A stretch of DNA of 14,034 nucleotides from positions 1 to 14,034 of the forward strand of contig JAIYAG010000116.1 of assembly GCA_027489195.1 (NCBI GenBank), in the 5' to 3' direction. Of this stretch, positions 1-6,567 are shown one piece after another. The notes beneath the pieces are model-generated. The model had not been told where the DNA came from. It made no database searches and saw nothing but the letters and a program-made list of their open reading frames with translations. The DNA comes from Burkholderiales bacterium (GTDB taxonomy: Bacteria; Pseudomonadota; Gammaproteobacteria; Burkholderiales; Burkholderiaceae_E). The position numbers and the translations under genes were made by a program. The first letter of the stretch is position 1. Every line of letters begins with the position of its first letter.

Positions 1-340
1 AGCCGGCGCCGCCATCGGGCTTGGTCTCCCAGGTGACGCCGGTCAGGCCGCCACCGTGCCACATCAGCATCGGATACCGCGCGCGCGGCTCGGCCAGGCG
101 CGTGTAGCGCACGTACATCTGCTCGACCTCGAAGTCGCCGTTCGGGTCGATCTTGATCGGCGGCGCGCCGGGCGTGAACGACAGTTCGCGGATCGGCAGG
201 CCGGTGAGCGTGACCGGCTTGCCGCCGACGTGGTAGCTGCCGACTTCGCGGACCTGCATCGTGCCGGACGATGCGCAGCCGGCGAGCGCGCCGGCGGCCA
301 GCACCGCGGCGAGCCGCAGCCCGTGGGCGAGGGTCTTCAT
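1..340 (-). CDS. Secreted alpha/beta-hydrolase (esterase-like) lipoprotein, partial
   Basis: Only the first 113 residues are in the window; the gene runs off the left edge. The N-terminus is a lipoprotein signal (MKTLAHGLRL, then a hydrophobic run) ending in a clean lipobox LAGC with Cys22, so the product is probably anchored in the envelope. After a beta-rich N-terminal section (VGGKPVTLTGLPI, residues 38-50) comes YPMLMWHGGGLTG (89-101). Its HGGG (95-98) is the usual oxyanion-hole strand of alpha/beta hydrolases, and the following WETKPDG fits a family of betaproteobacterial esterase-like proteins I recall. The nucleophile and the rest of the triad lie outside the window, so the substrate cannot be named. 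The ATG at 340 is preceded by a strong ribosome site (GGAGGAG, 346-354 region). It reads in the same direction as the SDR gene upstream, 108 bp away. Confidence 0.72.
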   Translation of the reverse strand, partial: MKTLAHGLRLAAVLAAGALAGCASSGTMQVREVGSYHVGGKPVTLTGLPIRELSFTPGAPPIKIDPNGDFEVEQMYVRYTRLAEPRARYPMLMWHGGGLTGVTWETKPDGGAG

Positions 341-371
341 GGGGTCTCCTCCCTGGAGTGGTTGTGGCCCC

Positions 372-377
372 AGTCTA
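372..377 (-). promoter_or_regulatory. Possible -10 element for the esterase-like gene
   Basis: On the minus strand TAGACT (4 of 6 matches to TATAAT) lies about 30 bp before the esterase start. No convincing -35 box stands 16-18 bp upstream, so this is a weak candidate only. Read-through from the SDR gene is an alternative. Confidence 0.2.
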
Positions 378-420
378 GACCCGTGTCGGCGGCGCGGGTC
401 GGCGCGCCGTTCCGAGGTCT

Positions 421-434
421 GCGCGGCGCCGCGC
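421..434. repeat. Perfect GC-only palindrome after the SDR stop
   Basis: GCGCGGCGCCGCGC is a perfect 14 bp palindrome 15 bp beyond the SDR stop codon. It could form a hairpin at the mRNA 3' end, but there is no T tract, so it is not a classical intrinsic terminator. In DNA this GC-rich such palindromes also arise by chance. Confidence 0.3.
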
Positions 435-448
435 CGCGTGTGAGGCCC

Positions 449-1216
449 TCAGCGCGCCAGGTAGCCCGAGTCGACCGCGAGCACGTGGCCGGGGATCGAG
501 CGCGCCGCGTCGCGGGCGAGAAAGAGCACCGCGTCCGCGACGTCCTCGGGCGAGGGCAGGCGGCCGAGCGGCGTGTGCACCATCACCGCGGCGAGCTTCT
601 CGGGGTCGGAGAAGATCGGCTCGGTCAGCGGGGTGTCGACGTAGTTCGGTGCGACCGCGTTCACGCGCAGCCCGCGTCCGGCCCACTCGATGGCGAGCGC
701 GCGCGTGAGGTTGACCACCGCACCCTTGCTCGCCTGGTAGGCCGCGTTCGGGAAGATGCCCCCGGACAGGCCCATCACCGACGCGAGGTTCACGATCGCG
801 CCGCCCGCCTTCATGCGACGCGCGGCGAGCCGGTTGCAGAAGAACAGGCCGTTGAGATTCACGTCGACCACCCGTTCGAAGTCGCCGGGTGCGATGTCGA
901 GGGCCGGGCCCCGGATGCCGATGCCCGCGTTCGCGACCAGCACGTCGAGGCCGCCGAGCTCGGCGGCGACCCGCCCGAGCGCGGCGTCGACCGCGTCGTG
1001 GTCGGTGACGTCGACCGCGATGCGCAGGGCGGGCGCGGCGCCGGCCGTCTCGGCCGCGGCGAGCACGTCGGCATCGCGATCGAGCGCGGCGACGCGCGCG
1101 CCCGCGGCCACGAAGGCCCGCACGATCGCCGCGCCCAGGCCGCGGGCGGCGCCGGTGACGACGACGGTGCGGCCCTCGAAACGCCATGCGGGTCGGGTAT
1201 CGGTGCTGCCGTTCAT
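449..1216 (-). CDS. SDR-family NAD(P)-dependent oxidoreductase
   Basis: This is a 255-residue classical short-chain dehydrogenase/reductase, the normal size for the family. Visible motifs are the Rossmann glycine motif TGAARGLG (21-28), an acidic residue after beta-2 (LDRD, Asp46) that usually favours NAD(H) over NADP(H), DVTD (69-72), NAG (96-98), a catalytic Ser (Ser146 in NLASVMG) and YQASK (Tyr160, Lys164). It ends in VDSGYLAR, typical of the classical group. The start at 1216 has a good ribosome site (CAGGAGA) just upstream. The open frame continues further upstream, but that part is out-of-frame shadow of the MarR gene. It lies 34 bp after the marR stop on the same strand, so co-transcription and MarR control are likely. 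The substrate cannot be told from sequence; hydroxyacyl or secondary alcohol oxidation are typical roles. Confidence 0.9.
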   Translation of the reverse strand: MNGSTDTRPAWRFEGRTVVVTGAARGLGAAIVRAFVAAGARVAALDRDADVLAAAETAGAAPALRIAVDVTDHDAVDAALGRVAAELGGLDVLVANAGIGIRGPALDIAPGDFERVVDVNLNGLFFCNRLAARRMKAGGAIVNLASVMGLSGGIFPNAAYQASKGAVVNLTRALAIEWAGRGLRVNAVAPNYVDTPLTEPIFSDPEKLAAVMVHTPLGRLPSPEDVADAVLFLARDAARSIPGHVLAVDSGYLAR

Positions 1217-1250
1217 CTTGGGGTCTCCTGGGGCCGGTCGGGCGCCGGCG

Positions 1251-1751
1251 TCATCGGTGGGCGTCGAGCCATTGTCGCAGCCGCTGCAGATCGGGCAGCA
1301 GGCGCTCGAAGCCGTCGTCGCCGAGTGCATCGTGCAGCCGCGCGACCTCGGGCGCGAGCGCGGCCACGCAGGCATGACGCATCGCGATGCCGGACTCGGT
1401 GATCGTGACGCGCTTGCCGCGCGCGTCGTCGGGGTCGGCGCGCACGTCGAGCAGGCCCTGCTCGGCAAGCCGGTGCACGAGCTTGCCCATCGCGGGCTTG
1501 CTGACCTGGAAGGCGCGCGACAGCGCGACCAGGCTCGGCTCGCCGCCGAGCCGCACGAAGTGGTTGAGCACCGTGAACTGCGCGATCGACAGGCCCTGGG
1601 GCAGCACGCGCTCGAAGCGGTTGCGCGCGAGCTGGTCGATGATGCCGATCTCGTTCAGCACGCGGAATGCGGCGGGGTCGGCCTTCGCGGTCGGAGCGGG
1701 GGCGGGCGCCGGCGCAGGACGGGCGGACACGGGGCGAGGGGCTCGGGGCAC
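1251..1751 (-). CDS. MarR-family transcriptional regulator
   Basis: The product is 166 residues with an N-terminal Pro/Ala-rich tail (about 1-28, containing APAPAPAP) followed by a MarR winged helix-turn-helix. Supporting segments are LSIAQFTVLNHFVRLGGEPS, then the recognition-helix region LSRAFQVSKPAMGKLVHRLA, then the wing DPDDARGKRVTITESG. These regulators bind DNA as dimers and usually repress neighbouring genes until a small ligand binds. The start is a GTG at 1751. An in-frame TAG only three codons upstream makes it the furthest possible start, and a second GTG at 1661 would remove only the low-complexity tail. No Shine-Dalgarno is visible; instead a TAGAAT -10-like element ends 6 bp before the GTG. 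The SDR gene follows 34 bp downstream and is the natural first regulatory target. The ligand is unknown. Confidence 0.85.
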   Translation of the reverse strand: MPRAPRPVSARPAPAPAPAPTAKADPAAFRVLNEIGIIDQLARNRFERVLPQGLSIAQFTVLNHFVRLGGEPSLVALSRAFQVSKPAMGKLVHRLAEQGLLDVRADPDDARGKRVTITESGIAMRHACVAALAPEVARLHDALGDDGFERLLPDLQRLRQWLDAHR

Positions 1752-1757
1752 AGCCGC

Positions 1758-1763
1758 ATTCTA
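1758..1763 (-). promoter_or_regulatory. -10 element of marR, predicting a leaderless transcript
   Basis: Minus-strand TAGAAT (5 of 6 matches to TATAAT). With the usual distance, transcription would begin on the G of the GTG start codon at 1751. The TAG of this hexamer is also the in-frame stop upstream of marR. No clear -35 box is visible. Confidence 0.45.
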
Positions 1764-1808
1764 AGGCGCGACCGCAGGGCGACGGCGCCGCCGCCCCGAG
1801 GCCGCGGC

Positions 1809-2981
1809 TCAGCCGCGCACCACGTCCTGCAGCGCGCGGCGCGGGCTGCGCACGGCCTGGCCGGTCGGATGGCCGACGCGCACCAGCATCTGCACCTTCT
1901 CGCCCTCGCGCTGGCCCACGCGCGCCTCGAACTCGCGCTGCAGCGCACGCATCTCCGGGTACTCCTGCAGCACCTGGCTCGGCGGCTGCGTGACCAGGCC
2001 GAGCGCGGCCGCCTGCAGCTGCAGCCGCAGGAACGCGCGTCCTGCCTCGAGCTGCGGGACGCGGCCCGCGGCCGGCGTCACCAGCCACAGCCAGGTGCCG
2101 GTGCCGGGCACCCAGGACCGCACGCGGTCGAGGCCCGCCTTGAAGTAGCTCGAGCCCGGGTCCATCGCCTTCTCGGGTGTCATCTGCCCGGCCAGGCGCA
2201 GCGCCTCCATCATCGTCCCGCCGAGCGAGATGCCGTCGCGATGCCGCGCGATCTCGGCGGCGCCCACGCGCGTGAGGTCCACGCTCTCCTTCCAGGTGCG
2301 CGGCGTGCGCTGCTCGATGTCCCAGGCACGGACCATGATGTCGTTGAGGGCGGCGACCCGCTCCGGCGCCTGCGTGCCGCTCGCGACGACACCCGGTCGC
2401 GTCGCCGCGACGACGAGCGCGGCGAGCGCCTCGGGGCCGACCGCGCGCTCGGCGAACGGCGTCTTCCAGGTCGTGCGGACACCGGCCTGCGCGAACAGCG
2501 GATCCGGCCGGGCACCTTCGCGCAGCAGCCGCACACGGGCGACGGGCCGGGCATCGAGCCGCTCCGGGCCGGGCTCGCCCGCCGGGAAGGGCTCGATCTC
2601 GGCCCGCAGCCCGTCGGCCGCGGCCGCCATCGACAGCAGCTCGAGGAAGGCGCCGTGGCCGAGCGTCAGCTGCCGCGACGGCGGGTCGGTCATCGGCAGC
2701 GTGCGCGTCGGGTCGGCGAACAGCACGATGCTGCCGTCGGCCGGCAGCTCGACCATCCACGGCTGCAGGTTGTGCGGATTCGGCGCGAGGATCGCCCAGG
2801 ACAGCAGCCGGCGCCGGACGTCCTCGCCGCGGCCGGCCAGGCGCCAGGGCTCGGTGGCGGCGTCGGGCATCGCGCTGCAGGCCGGCAGCAGCGGCGCGGC
2901 CGCCGCGATGACGGCGCTCGAGCCGACGATCCGGATGAAGCCGCGGCGGGCGGGGGCGGGGTTCGGGCGGGAGTCGGACAT
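1809..2981 (-). CDS. Acg-family nitroreductase-like FMN-binding lipoprotein
   Basis: This is a 390-residue protein. The N-terminus carries a twin-arginine-like motif (ARRGFIRI, Arg12-Arg13), an Ala-rich hydrophobic stretch and a lipobox-like LLPAC with Cys35, so Tat export and lipid anchoring are plausible. The nitroreductase-type fold is shown by LLSWAILAPNPHNLQPW (about 60-76, the usual FMN-contacting N-terminal segment) and by RQLTLGHGAFLELL, which is characteristic of the Acg / twin-arginine oxidoreductase family. The protein ends with VGHPTGQAVRSPRRALQDVV, also typical. The substrate is unknown; family members are often linked to redox stress. The ATG at 2981 was chosen because it has GAGG upstream and begins the signal peptide; an in-frame ATG at 3047 lies upstream of the predicted transcription start. 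It is expressed from its own operator-bearing promoter and precedes marR by 57 bp. Confidence 0.82.
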   Translation of the reverse strand: MSDSRPNPAPARRGFIRIVGSSAVIAAAAPLLPACSAMPDAATEPWRLAGRGEDVRRRLLSWAILAPNPHNLQPWMVELPADGSIVLFADPTRTLPMTDPPSRQLTLGHGAFLELLSMAAAADGLRAEIEPFPAGEPGPERLDARPVARVRLLREGARPDPLFAQAGVRTTWKTPFAERAVGPEALAALVVAATRPGVVASGTQAPERVAALNDIMVRAWDIEQRTPRTWKESVDLTRVGAAEIARHRDGISLGGTMMEALRLAGQMTPEKAMDPGSSYFKAGLDRVRSWVPGTGTWLWLVTPAAGRVPQLEAGRAFLRLQLQAAALGLVTQPPSQVLQEYPEMRALQREFEARVGQREGEKVQMLVRVGHPTGQAVRSPRRALQDVVRG

Positions 2982-2995
2982 GGTGGCCTCACGTA

Positions 2996-3009
2996 GTAAA
3001 CCGGTTAAC
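2996..3009. promoter_or_regulatory. Operator-like palindrome 1 of the Acg promoter
   Basis: GTAAACCGGTTAAC has half-sites matching at 6 of 7 positions. It lies at about +4 to +17 of the predicted Acg transcript, where a bound repressor would block initiation. It shares the AACCGGTT core with a second site whose centre is 29 bp away. The core fits several repressor classes (TetR, LacI, MarR); the cognate protein is not identified. Confidence 0.6.
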
Positions 3010-3018
3010 GATGAGTGC

Positions 3019-3047
3019 ATGTTAGGAAACCGGTTTACCAACGTCAA
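3019..3047 (-). promoter_or_regulatory. Sigma70-type promoter of the Acg-family gene
   Basis: On the minus strand TTGACG (3042-3047, 5 of 6 to TTGACA) is followed by exactly 17 bp and then TAACAT (3019-3024, 4 of 6 to TATAAT). Transcription would start near 3012, giving a leader of about 31 nt that carries the GAGG ribosome site. It is the only promoter in the window with both hexamers at ideal spacing. Operator 2 fills its spacer. Confidence 0.65.
3021..3042. promoter_or_regulatory. Operator-like palindrome 2, inside the Acg promoter spacer
   Basis: The 22 bp from 3021 to 3042 form an inverted repeat with 9 of 11 half-site positions matching and a perfect core AAACCGGTTT (3027-3036). It sits between and touches the -35 and -10 hexamers, the classic position for a repressor that excludes RNA polymerase. 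Confidence 0.62.
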
Positions 3048-3166
3048 CCCGGAACATTCCGATCCGATCGGTGAAATCGATCGGCCTGACCGATATTCAC
3101 GGTTGGCCGCAGCGGCCCCGGACGGGGAGGATCCGAGCCTGTCCCCACGATGTGAAGGAGCCTGCG

Positions 3167-3409
3167 ATGAAGATCGCCACCTACGGAGCGATGCACCTCG
3201 GCGTCGCGTTCGGTGTCGCCTATGCGCTGACCGGCAGCGTCCGGGTGGCCGGCACGATCGCGCTGGTCGAGCCGGCGGTCCAGACGGTCGCGTACGCGCT
3301 CCACGAGCGCGCGTGGCGGGATCCGGCCGCCCTGCGCGCCCGTGCGGCGCGGGGGCTCGACATGCTGCGGGCCGCGGCGCGGCGCCCGCTCGCGCTCAGC
3401 CGATCGTGA
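3167..3409 (+). CDS. Small DUF2061-family membrane protein
   Basis: An 80-residue protein starting MKIATYGAMHLGVAFGVAYA. It carries the DUF2061 pattern: a first hydrophobic helix (about 5-20), a short polar turn (TGSVR), and a second hydrophobic helix in AGTIALVEPAVQTVAYALHE, with the family signature EPAVQTVAY and HERAW. Two membrane helices are expected; the function of the family is unknown. The C-terminal tail (about 52-80) is rich in Arg and Ala and is less conserved in my recollection. The start is supported by GAAGGAG (3154-3160), six bases before the ATG; an in-frame ATG at 3071 has no ribosome site. The gene reads alone on the plus strand and its last 14 bp overlap the end of the convergent VOC gene. 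A weak plus-strand promoter candidate is GTGAAA / GATATT around 3071-3097, with a short 15 bp spacer. Confidence 0.8.
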   Translation: MKIATYGAMHLGVAFGVAYALTGSVRVAGTIALVEPAVQTVAYALHERAWRDPAALRARAARGLDMLRAAARRPLALSRS

Positions 3410-4034
3410 CGCGCCCCGCCGGCGTGTCGAAGGTCGCGGTCAGGCCCGGCGCGTCGCGCGTCTCGACCCATTCGAGCGGCACCGGGGCGCTGACCTGCGG
3501 GCGCCGTTCGATGATCGCCTTCGGGCCGCGGATCGCGAGGCCCGCGAGCCTCACGCCCGCGTCCGGCAGTCGGGCGGTGGGGTGCTCGGTCATCGGCACG
3601 TCCCACTGGATCACCGTCGGCAGCAGGCCGTCGCCCGGCGGATGCCCGCCGGTGGGCACGGTGATCCGCCAGCGCAGGCTGCCGCGGGTCATCGGCACGA
3701 TGGTGCCGGCCAGGTACTTCAGCGACCCGAGCGAGCGCTCGAGGTCGTCGCTGCGGACCAGCCAGTGGACGAGCACCGGTGCCTTCTTCAGCCGGGCGCG
3801 CATCGCCGGGTCGTCGAGCAGGAACGGCCGCGGCGTCTTCGGCTCGGGCTGCGAGGCGTCCGGGGCGATGAGCTCGAAGTAGACGCCGCCGCCGAGCTGC
3901 AGCAGCCGGTTGTGCGTGCCCCAGCCCGGATGCTGGCCGCCGGGCACCAGCGGCACGCCGAAGCGTTCGCGCAGCCACGCCTCGCCGTCGTCGAGATCGA
4001 GGCAGGCGACGACGAGGTGATCGAGTTCGAGCAT
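3396..4034 (-). CDS. VOC-superfamily protein with glyoxalase-like domain
   Basis: A 212-residue protein whose first segment, MLELDHLVVACLDLDDGEAW, and the following GVPLVPGGQHPGWGTHNRL match the N-terminal beta-alpha-beta unit of the glyoxalase-like (Glyoxalase_3 type) domain. In these proteins the early DH pair (here Asp5-His6) and a later FEL(I)AP segment (FELIAPD) line the metal or substrate site. The second half (LVHWLVRSDDLERSL, then WRITVPTGG and PTVIQWD) supplies the paired module. Family members bind or convert diverse small molecules, so no reaction is assigned. The start at 4034 has no clear Shine-Dalgarno; a weak minus-strand TACCAT (4062-4067) may be its -10. It diverges from argS across 83 bp and converges on the DUF2061 gene. 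Confidence 0.82.
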   Translation of the reverse strand: MLELDHLVVACLDLDDGEAWLRERFGVPLVPGGQHPGWGTHNRLLQLGGGVYFELIAPDASQPEPKTPRPFLLDDPAMRARLKKAPVLVHWLVRSDDLERSLGSLKYLAGTIVPMTRGSLRWRITVPTGGHPPGDGLLPTVIQWDVPMTEHPTARLPDAGVRLAGLAIRGPKAIIERRPQVSAPVPLEWVETRDAPGLTATFDTPAGRVTIG

Positions 4035-4103
4035 GGCGGCACCGGCTGTGGGGTCGCGGCGATGGTAGCCGACGGCCGGCGGCCGGTCGATGGCGCCCCC
4101 CGG

Positions 4104-4109
4104 TAGAAT
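4104..4109 (+). promoter_or_regulatory. -10 element of argS, predicting a near-leaderless transcript
   Basis: TAGAAT (5 of 6 to TATAAT) ends 8 bp before the argS ATG. Normal spacing puts the transcription start at about 4116, leaving a leader of roughly two nucleotides. There is no Shine-Dalgarno in the 25 bp before the ATG, which agrees with a leaderless message. No -35 box is evident. Confidence 0.5.
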
Positions 4110-4117
4110 GCCGCGCC

Positions 4118-5905
4118 ATGCTGATCGAACAGAAACTCCGACTGTCGCAGGCCTTCGAGGCCGCGGCGCGCGCGCTGGCCGAGGCGAGCGGCGACGCCGC
4201 CGCGATCGAGGCCGCCTCGCGCGCGCGCGCCGTGCTCGATCGCCCCAAGCAGGCCGGTCACGGCGACCTCGCCTGCAGCCTCGCCCTGCAGGTCGCCAAG
4301 CCGCTCAAGCGCAATCCGCGCGAGGTCGCGCAGGCGCTGGTCGACGCGGTCCGTGCCTCCGAGGCCGGCGCGCTGATCGACTCGGCCGAGATCGCCGGGC
4401 CCGGCTTCGTGAACCTGCGCATCGCCGCGTCGGCCAAGCGCGAGGTGGTGGGCCGGATCTTCTCGGCCCGCGAGACCTTCGGTCGCCACGCCGATGGCGC
4501 GGGTCGCAAGGTGCTGGTCGAGTTCGTGTCGGCCAACCCGACCGGGCCGCTGCATGTCGGCCACGGCCGCCAGGGCGCGCTCGGCGACGCGATCGCCGCA
4601 TTGCTCGCGGCCTGCGGCTGGCAGGTGCAGCGCGAGTTCTACTACAACGACGCGGGCGCGCAGATCGGCAACCTCGCGCTGTCGGTGCAGGCACGCGCGC
4701 GCGGCATCGCCCCCGACGACGAGCGCTTCCCGAAGGACGGCTACCGCGGCGAGTACATCGTCGACATCGCGCGGGCCTACATGGCCGGCGAGACGGTGTC
4801 GGCGCAGCGCGTGGAGCCGGTCACCGGCGCGCGCGACGCCGAGGACCTCGACGCGATCCGCCTGTTCGCGGTCGCCTCGCTGCGCCGCGAGCAGGACCTC
4901 GACCTGCAGGCCTTCGGCGTGCGCTTCGACGTCTACTACCTCGAGTCCTCGCTCTACACCGAGGGCCGCGTCGCCGCGGCCGTCGAGGGGCTGACCGCCG
5001 CGGGCCGCACCTACGAGCTCGATGGCGCGCTGTGGCTGCGCTCGACCGAGTACGGCGACGACAAGGACCGCGTGATGCGCAAGTCCGACGGCACGTTCAC
5101 CTACTTCGTGCCGGACGTCGCCTATCACGTGGCCAAGTGGCAGCGCGGGTTCGCCAAGGCCATCAACGTGCAGGGCTCGGACCACCACGGCACGATCGCC
5201 CGGGTGCGCGCCGGCCTGCAGGGACTGGGCATCGGCATCCCGCAGGGCTACCCGGACTACGTGCTGCACAAGATGGTCACGGTGATGCGCGGCGGCGAGG
5301 AGGTGAAGATCTCCAAGCGTGCCGGCAGCTACGTGACGCTGCGCGACCTGATCGACTGGTCGGGCGGCATCGCGGCCGACGGCACGCCGCCCGAGGGGCT
5401 CGACCGCGAGGACGCGATGCGCCGCGGCCGCGACGCGGTGCGCTTCTTCCTGATCTCGCGCAAGGCGGACTCGGAGTTCGTCTTCGACGTCGACCTCGCG
5501 CTGTCGCGCTCCGACGAGAACCCGGTCTACTACCTGCAGTACGCGCATGCGCGGATCTGCTCGGTGCTGGCGCAGTGGGCCGCCTCCGAGCCGGGCGCCG
5601 ATGCGGCCGCGCTCGAGGGCGTCGACCTGTCGCCGCTGTCGGGGGCGCGCGAGTTCGCGCTGATGGCCCGGCTGGCCGAGTACCCGGAGGTTGTGAAGGC
5701 GGCCGCCGACGAGCTCGCGCCGCATGCGCTGGCCTTCTGGCTGAAGGACTTGGCCGCCGAGTTTCACGGTTACTATAACGCCGAGCGGTTCCTGGTCGAC
5801 GATGCGCCGCTGCGCTCGGCGCGTCTCGCGCTGCTGCTCGCGACGCGGCAGGTGCTGCGCAACGGCCTCGCGCTGATCGGCGTGTCGGCCCCGGAACGCA
5901 TGTGA
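4118..5905 (+). CDS. argS: Arginyl-tRNA synthetase
   Basis: A 595-residue class I aminoacyl-tRNA synthetase that charges tRNA-Arg with arginine using ATP in the cytosol. The N-terminal Add-1-type domain (about 1-110) includes KQAGHGDLACSLALQVAK. The catalytic domain carries SANPTGPLHVGHGRQGALGD, where HVGH (146-149) is the HIGH motif, then FYYNDAGAQIGNL, and KISKRAGSYVTL, where KISK (397-400) is the KMSKS loop. VYYLQYAHARICSVL begins the C-terminal DALR anticodon-binding helices, and the protein ends near VLRNGLALIGVSAPERM. Length and motif order are normal for bacterial ArgS. The ATG at 4118 has no ribosome site but directly follows a TAGAAT -10 element. The SPOR gene begins 16 bp after the stop, so argS appears to be the first gene of the + operon. 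Confidence 0.97.
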   Translation: MLIEQKLRLSQAFEAAARALAEASGDAAAIEAASRARAVLDRPKQAGHGDLACSLALQVAKPLKRNPREVAQALVDAVRASEAGALIDSAEIAGPGFVNLRIAASAKREVVGRIFSARETFGRHADGAGRKVLVEFVSANPTGPLHVGHGRQGALGDAIAALLAACGWQVQREFYYNDAGAQIGNLALSVQARARGIAPDDERFPKDGYRGEYIVDIARAYMAGETVSAQRVEPVTGARDAEDLDAIRLFAVASLRREQDLDLQAFGVRFDVYYLESSLYTEGRVAAAVEGLTAAGRTYELDGALWLRSTEYGDDKDRVMRKSDGTFTYFVPDVAYHVAKWQRGFAKAINVQGSDHHGTIARVRAGLQGLGIGIPQGYPDYVLHKMVTVMRGGEEVKISKRAGSYVTLRDLIDWSGGIAADGTPPEGLDREDAMRRGRDAVRFFLISRKADSEFVFDVDLALSRSDENPVYYLQYAHARICSVLAQWAASEPGADAAALEGVDLSPLSGAREFALMARLAEYPEVVKAAADELAPHALAFWLKDLAAEFHGYYNAERFLVDDAPLRSARLALLLATRQVLRNGLALIGVSAPERM

Positions 5906-5921
5906 GGCGCGGGCGATCCCG

Positions 5922-6557
5922 ATGAGCACGAAGCGCAAGAAGCGGCGGTCCCGCAGCAGCGGCGGCACGCTCCTCGGCATCCTGGTGGGCCTGCTGGTCG
6001 GCCTGGCCATCGCGGTCGCGGCCGCGCTCTACATGACGAAGTCGGCGGTGCCCTTCGTCGAGAAGGTGAAGCGTCCGCCCGCGCCGTCGGTCGAGCCCGG
6101 CAAGGCGGGCGAGCTGCCCGACCCCAACCGTGCGCTCCAGAAGGGCAAGGTCGTGCCCGCCGACGCCCCGGCGGCCGCCGTCCAGGCTCCGGCACCGGGG
6201 GCGCCGGTCCCGCCCGTCGTGCCGGACGCCCCCGCGACGCCGCCGCCCGGCGCACCGCCCGTCGCGAACGCGCCGCCGCCCGCCCCGCCCGCGTCAGGAT
6301 CGGCAGCGCCGGCCGACGTCGAGAAGGCCGCCTACCTGCTTCAGGCCGGCGCGTTCAAGGGCCAGGAGGACGCCGAGGGCATGAAGGTGAAGCTCGCGCT
6401 GATCGGCTTCGAGGCCCGGATCGTGACCGCCGAGGTCAACGGGGTCACGTTCTACCGCGTGAGAGTGGGGCCGTATGCCCAGATCGAGGACATGAACCGC
6501 GCACGCAGTCGCCTCGCCGAGAACGGCATCGAGGCCTCGGTCGTGCGCCAGCGATGA
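5922..6557 (+). CDS. FtsN-like SPOR-domain membrane protein
   Basis: A 211-residue bitopic inner-membrane protein. It has a very basic cytosolic N-terminus (MSTKRKKRRSRSS), one hydrophobic helix (about 16-38, LLGILVGLLVGLAIAVAAAL), a long Pro/Ala-rich periplasmic linker (about 50-130) and a C-terminal SPOR domain (about 135-211) with AAYLLQAGAFKG, FEARIVTAEVNG and FYRVRVGPYAQIEDMNRAR. SPOR domains bind denuded glycan strands at the division septum, and this layout is that of FtsN. The role in septal peptidoglycan synthesis is inferred from architecture; whether it is the cell's essential FtsN cannot be decided here. It lies 16 bp after argS and 10 bp before dsbA, an arrangement I recall from other Burkholderiales. 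Its ribosome site is weak (GAGG, 14 bp upstream), suggesting translation aided by argS. Confidence 0.88.
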   Translation: MSTKRKKRRSRSSGGTLLGILVGLLVGLAIAVAAALYMTKSAVPFVEKVKRPPAPSVEPGKAGELPDPNRALQKGKVVPADAPAAAVQAPAPGAPVPPVVPDAPATPPPGAPPVANAPPPAPPASGSAAPADVEKAAYLLQAGAFKGQEDAEGMKVKLALIGFEARIVTAEVNGVTFYRVRVGPYAQIEDMNRARSRLAENGIEASVVRQR

Positions 6558-6567
6558 GGACGGGACC

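Noticed and set aside
1779..1796. Imperfect GC palindrome between the Acg gene and marR considered as a terminator
   Set aside because: The arms match at 8 of 9 positions but consist only of GGC/GCC repeats, with no T tract; this is indistinguishable from background in this DNA.
756..2996. 746-codon open frame on the plus strand, opposite SDR, marR and the Acg gene
   Set aside because: It spans three well-supported genes on the other strand and shows only Arg/Ala/Gly-rich composition with no recognisable domain.
3788..6010. 740-codon open frame on the minus strand, opposite argS
   Set aside because: It is low-complexity Arg/His/Val/Ala sequence lying entirely antisense to argS and the VOC gene; long antisense frames are expected in DNA with G/C-saturated third positions.
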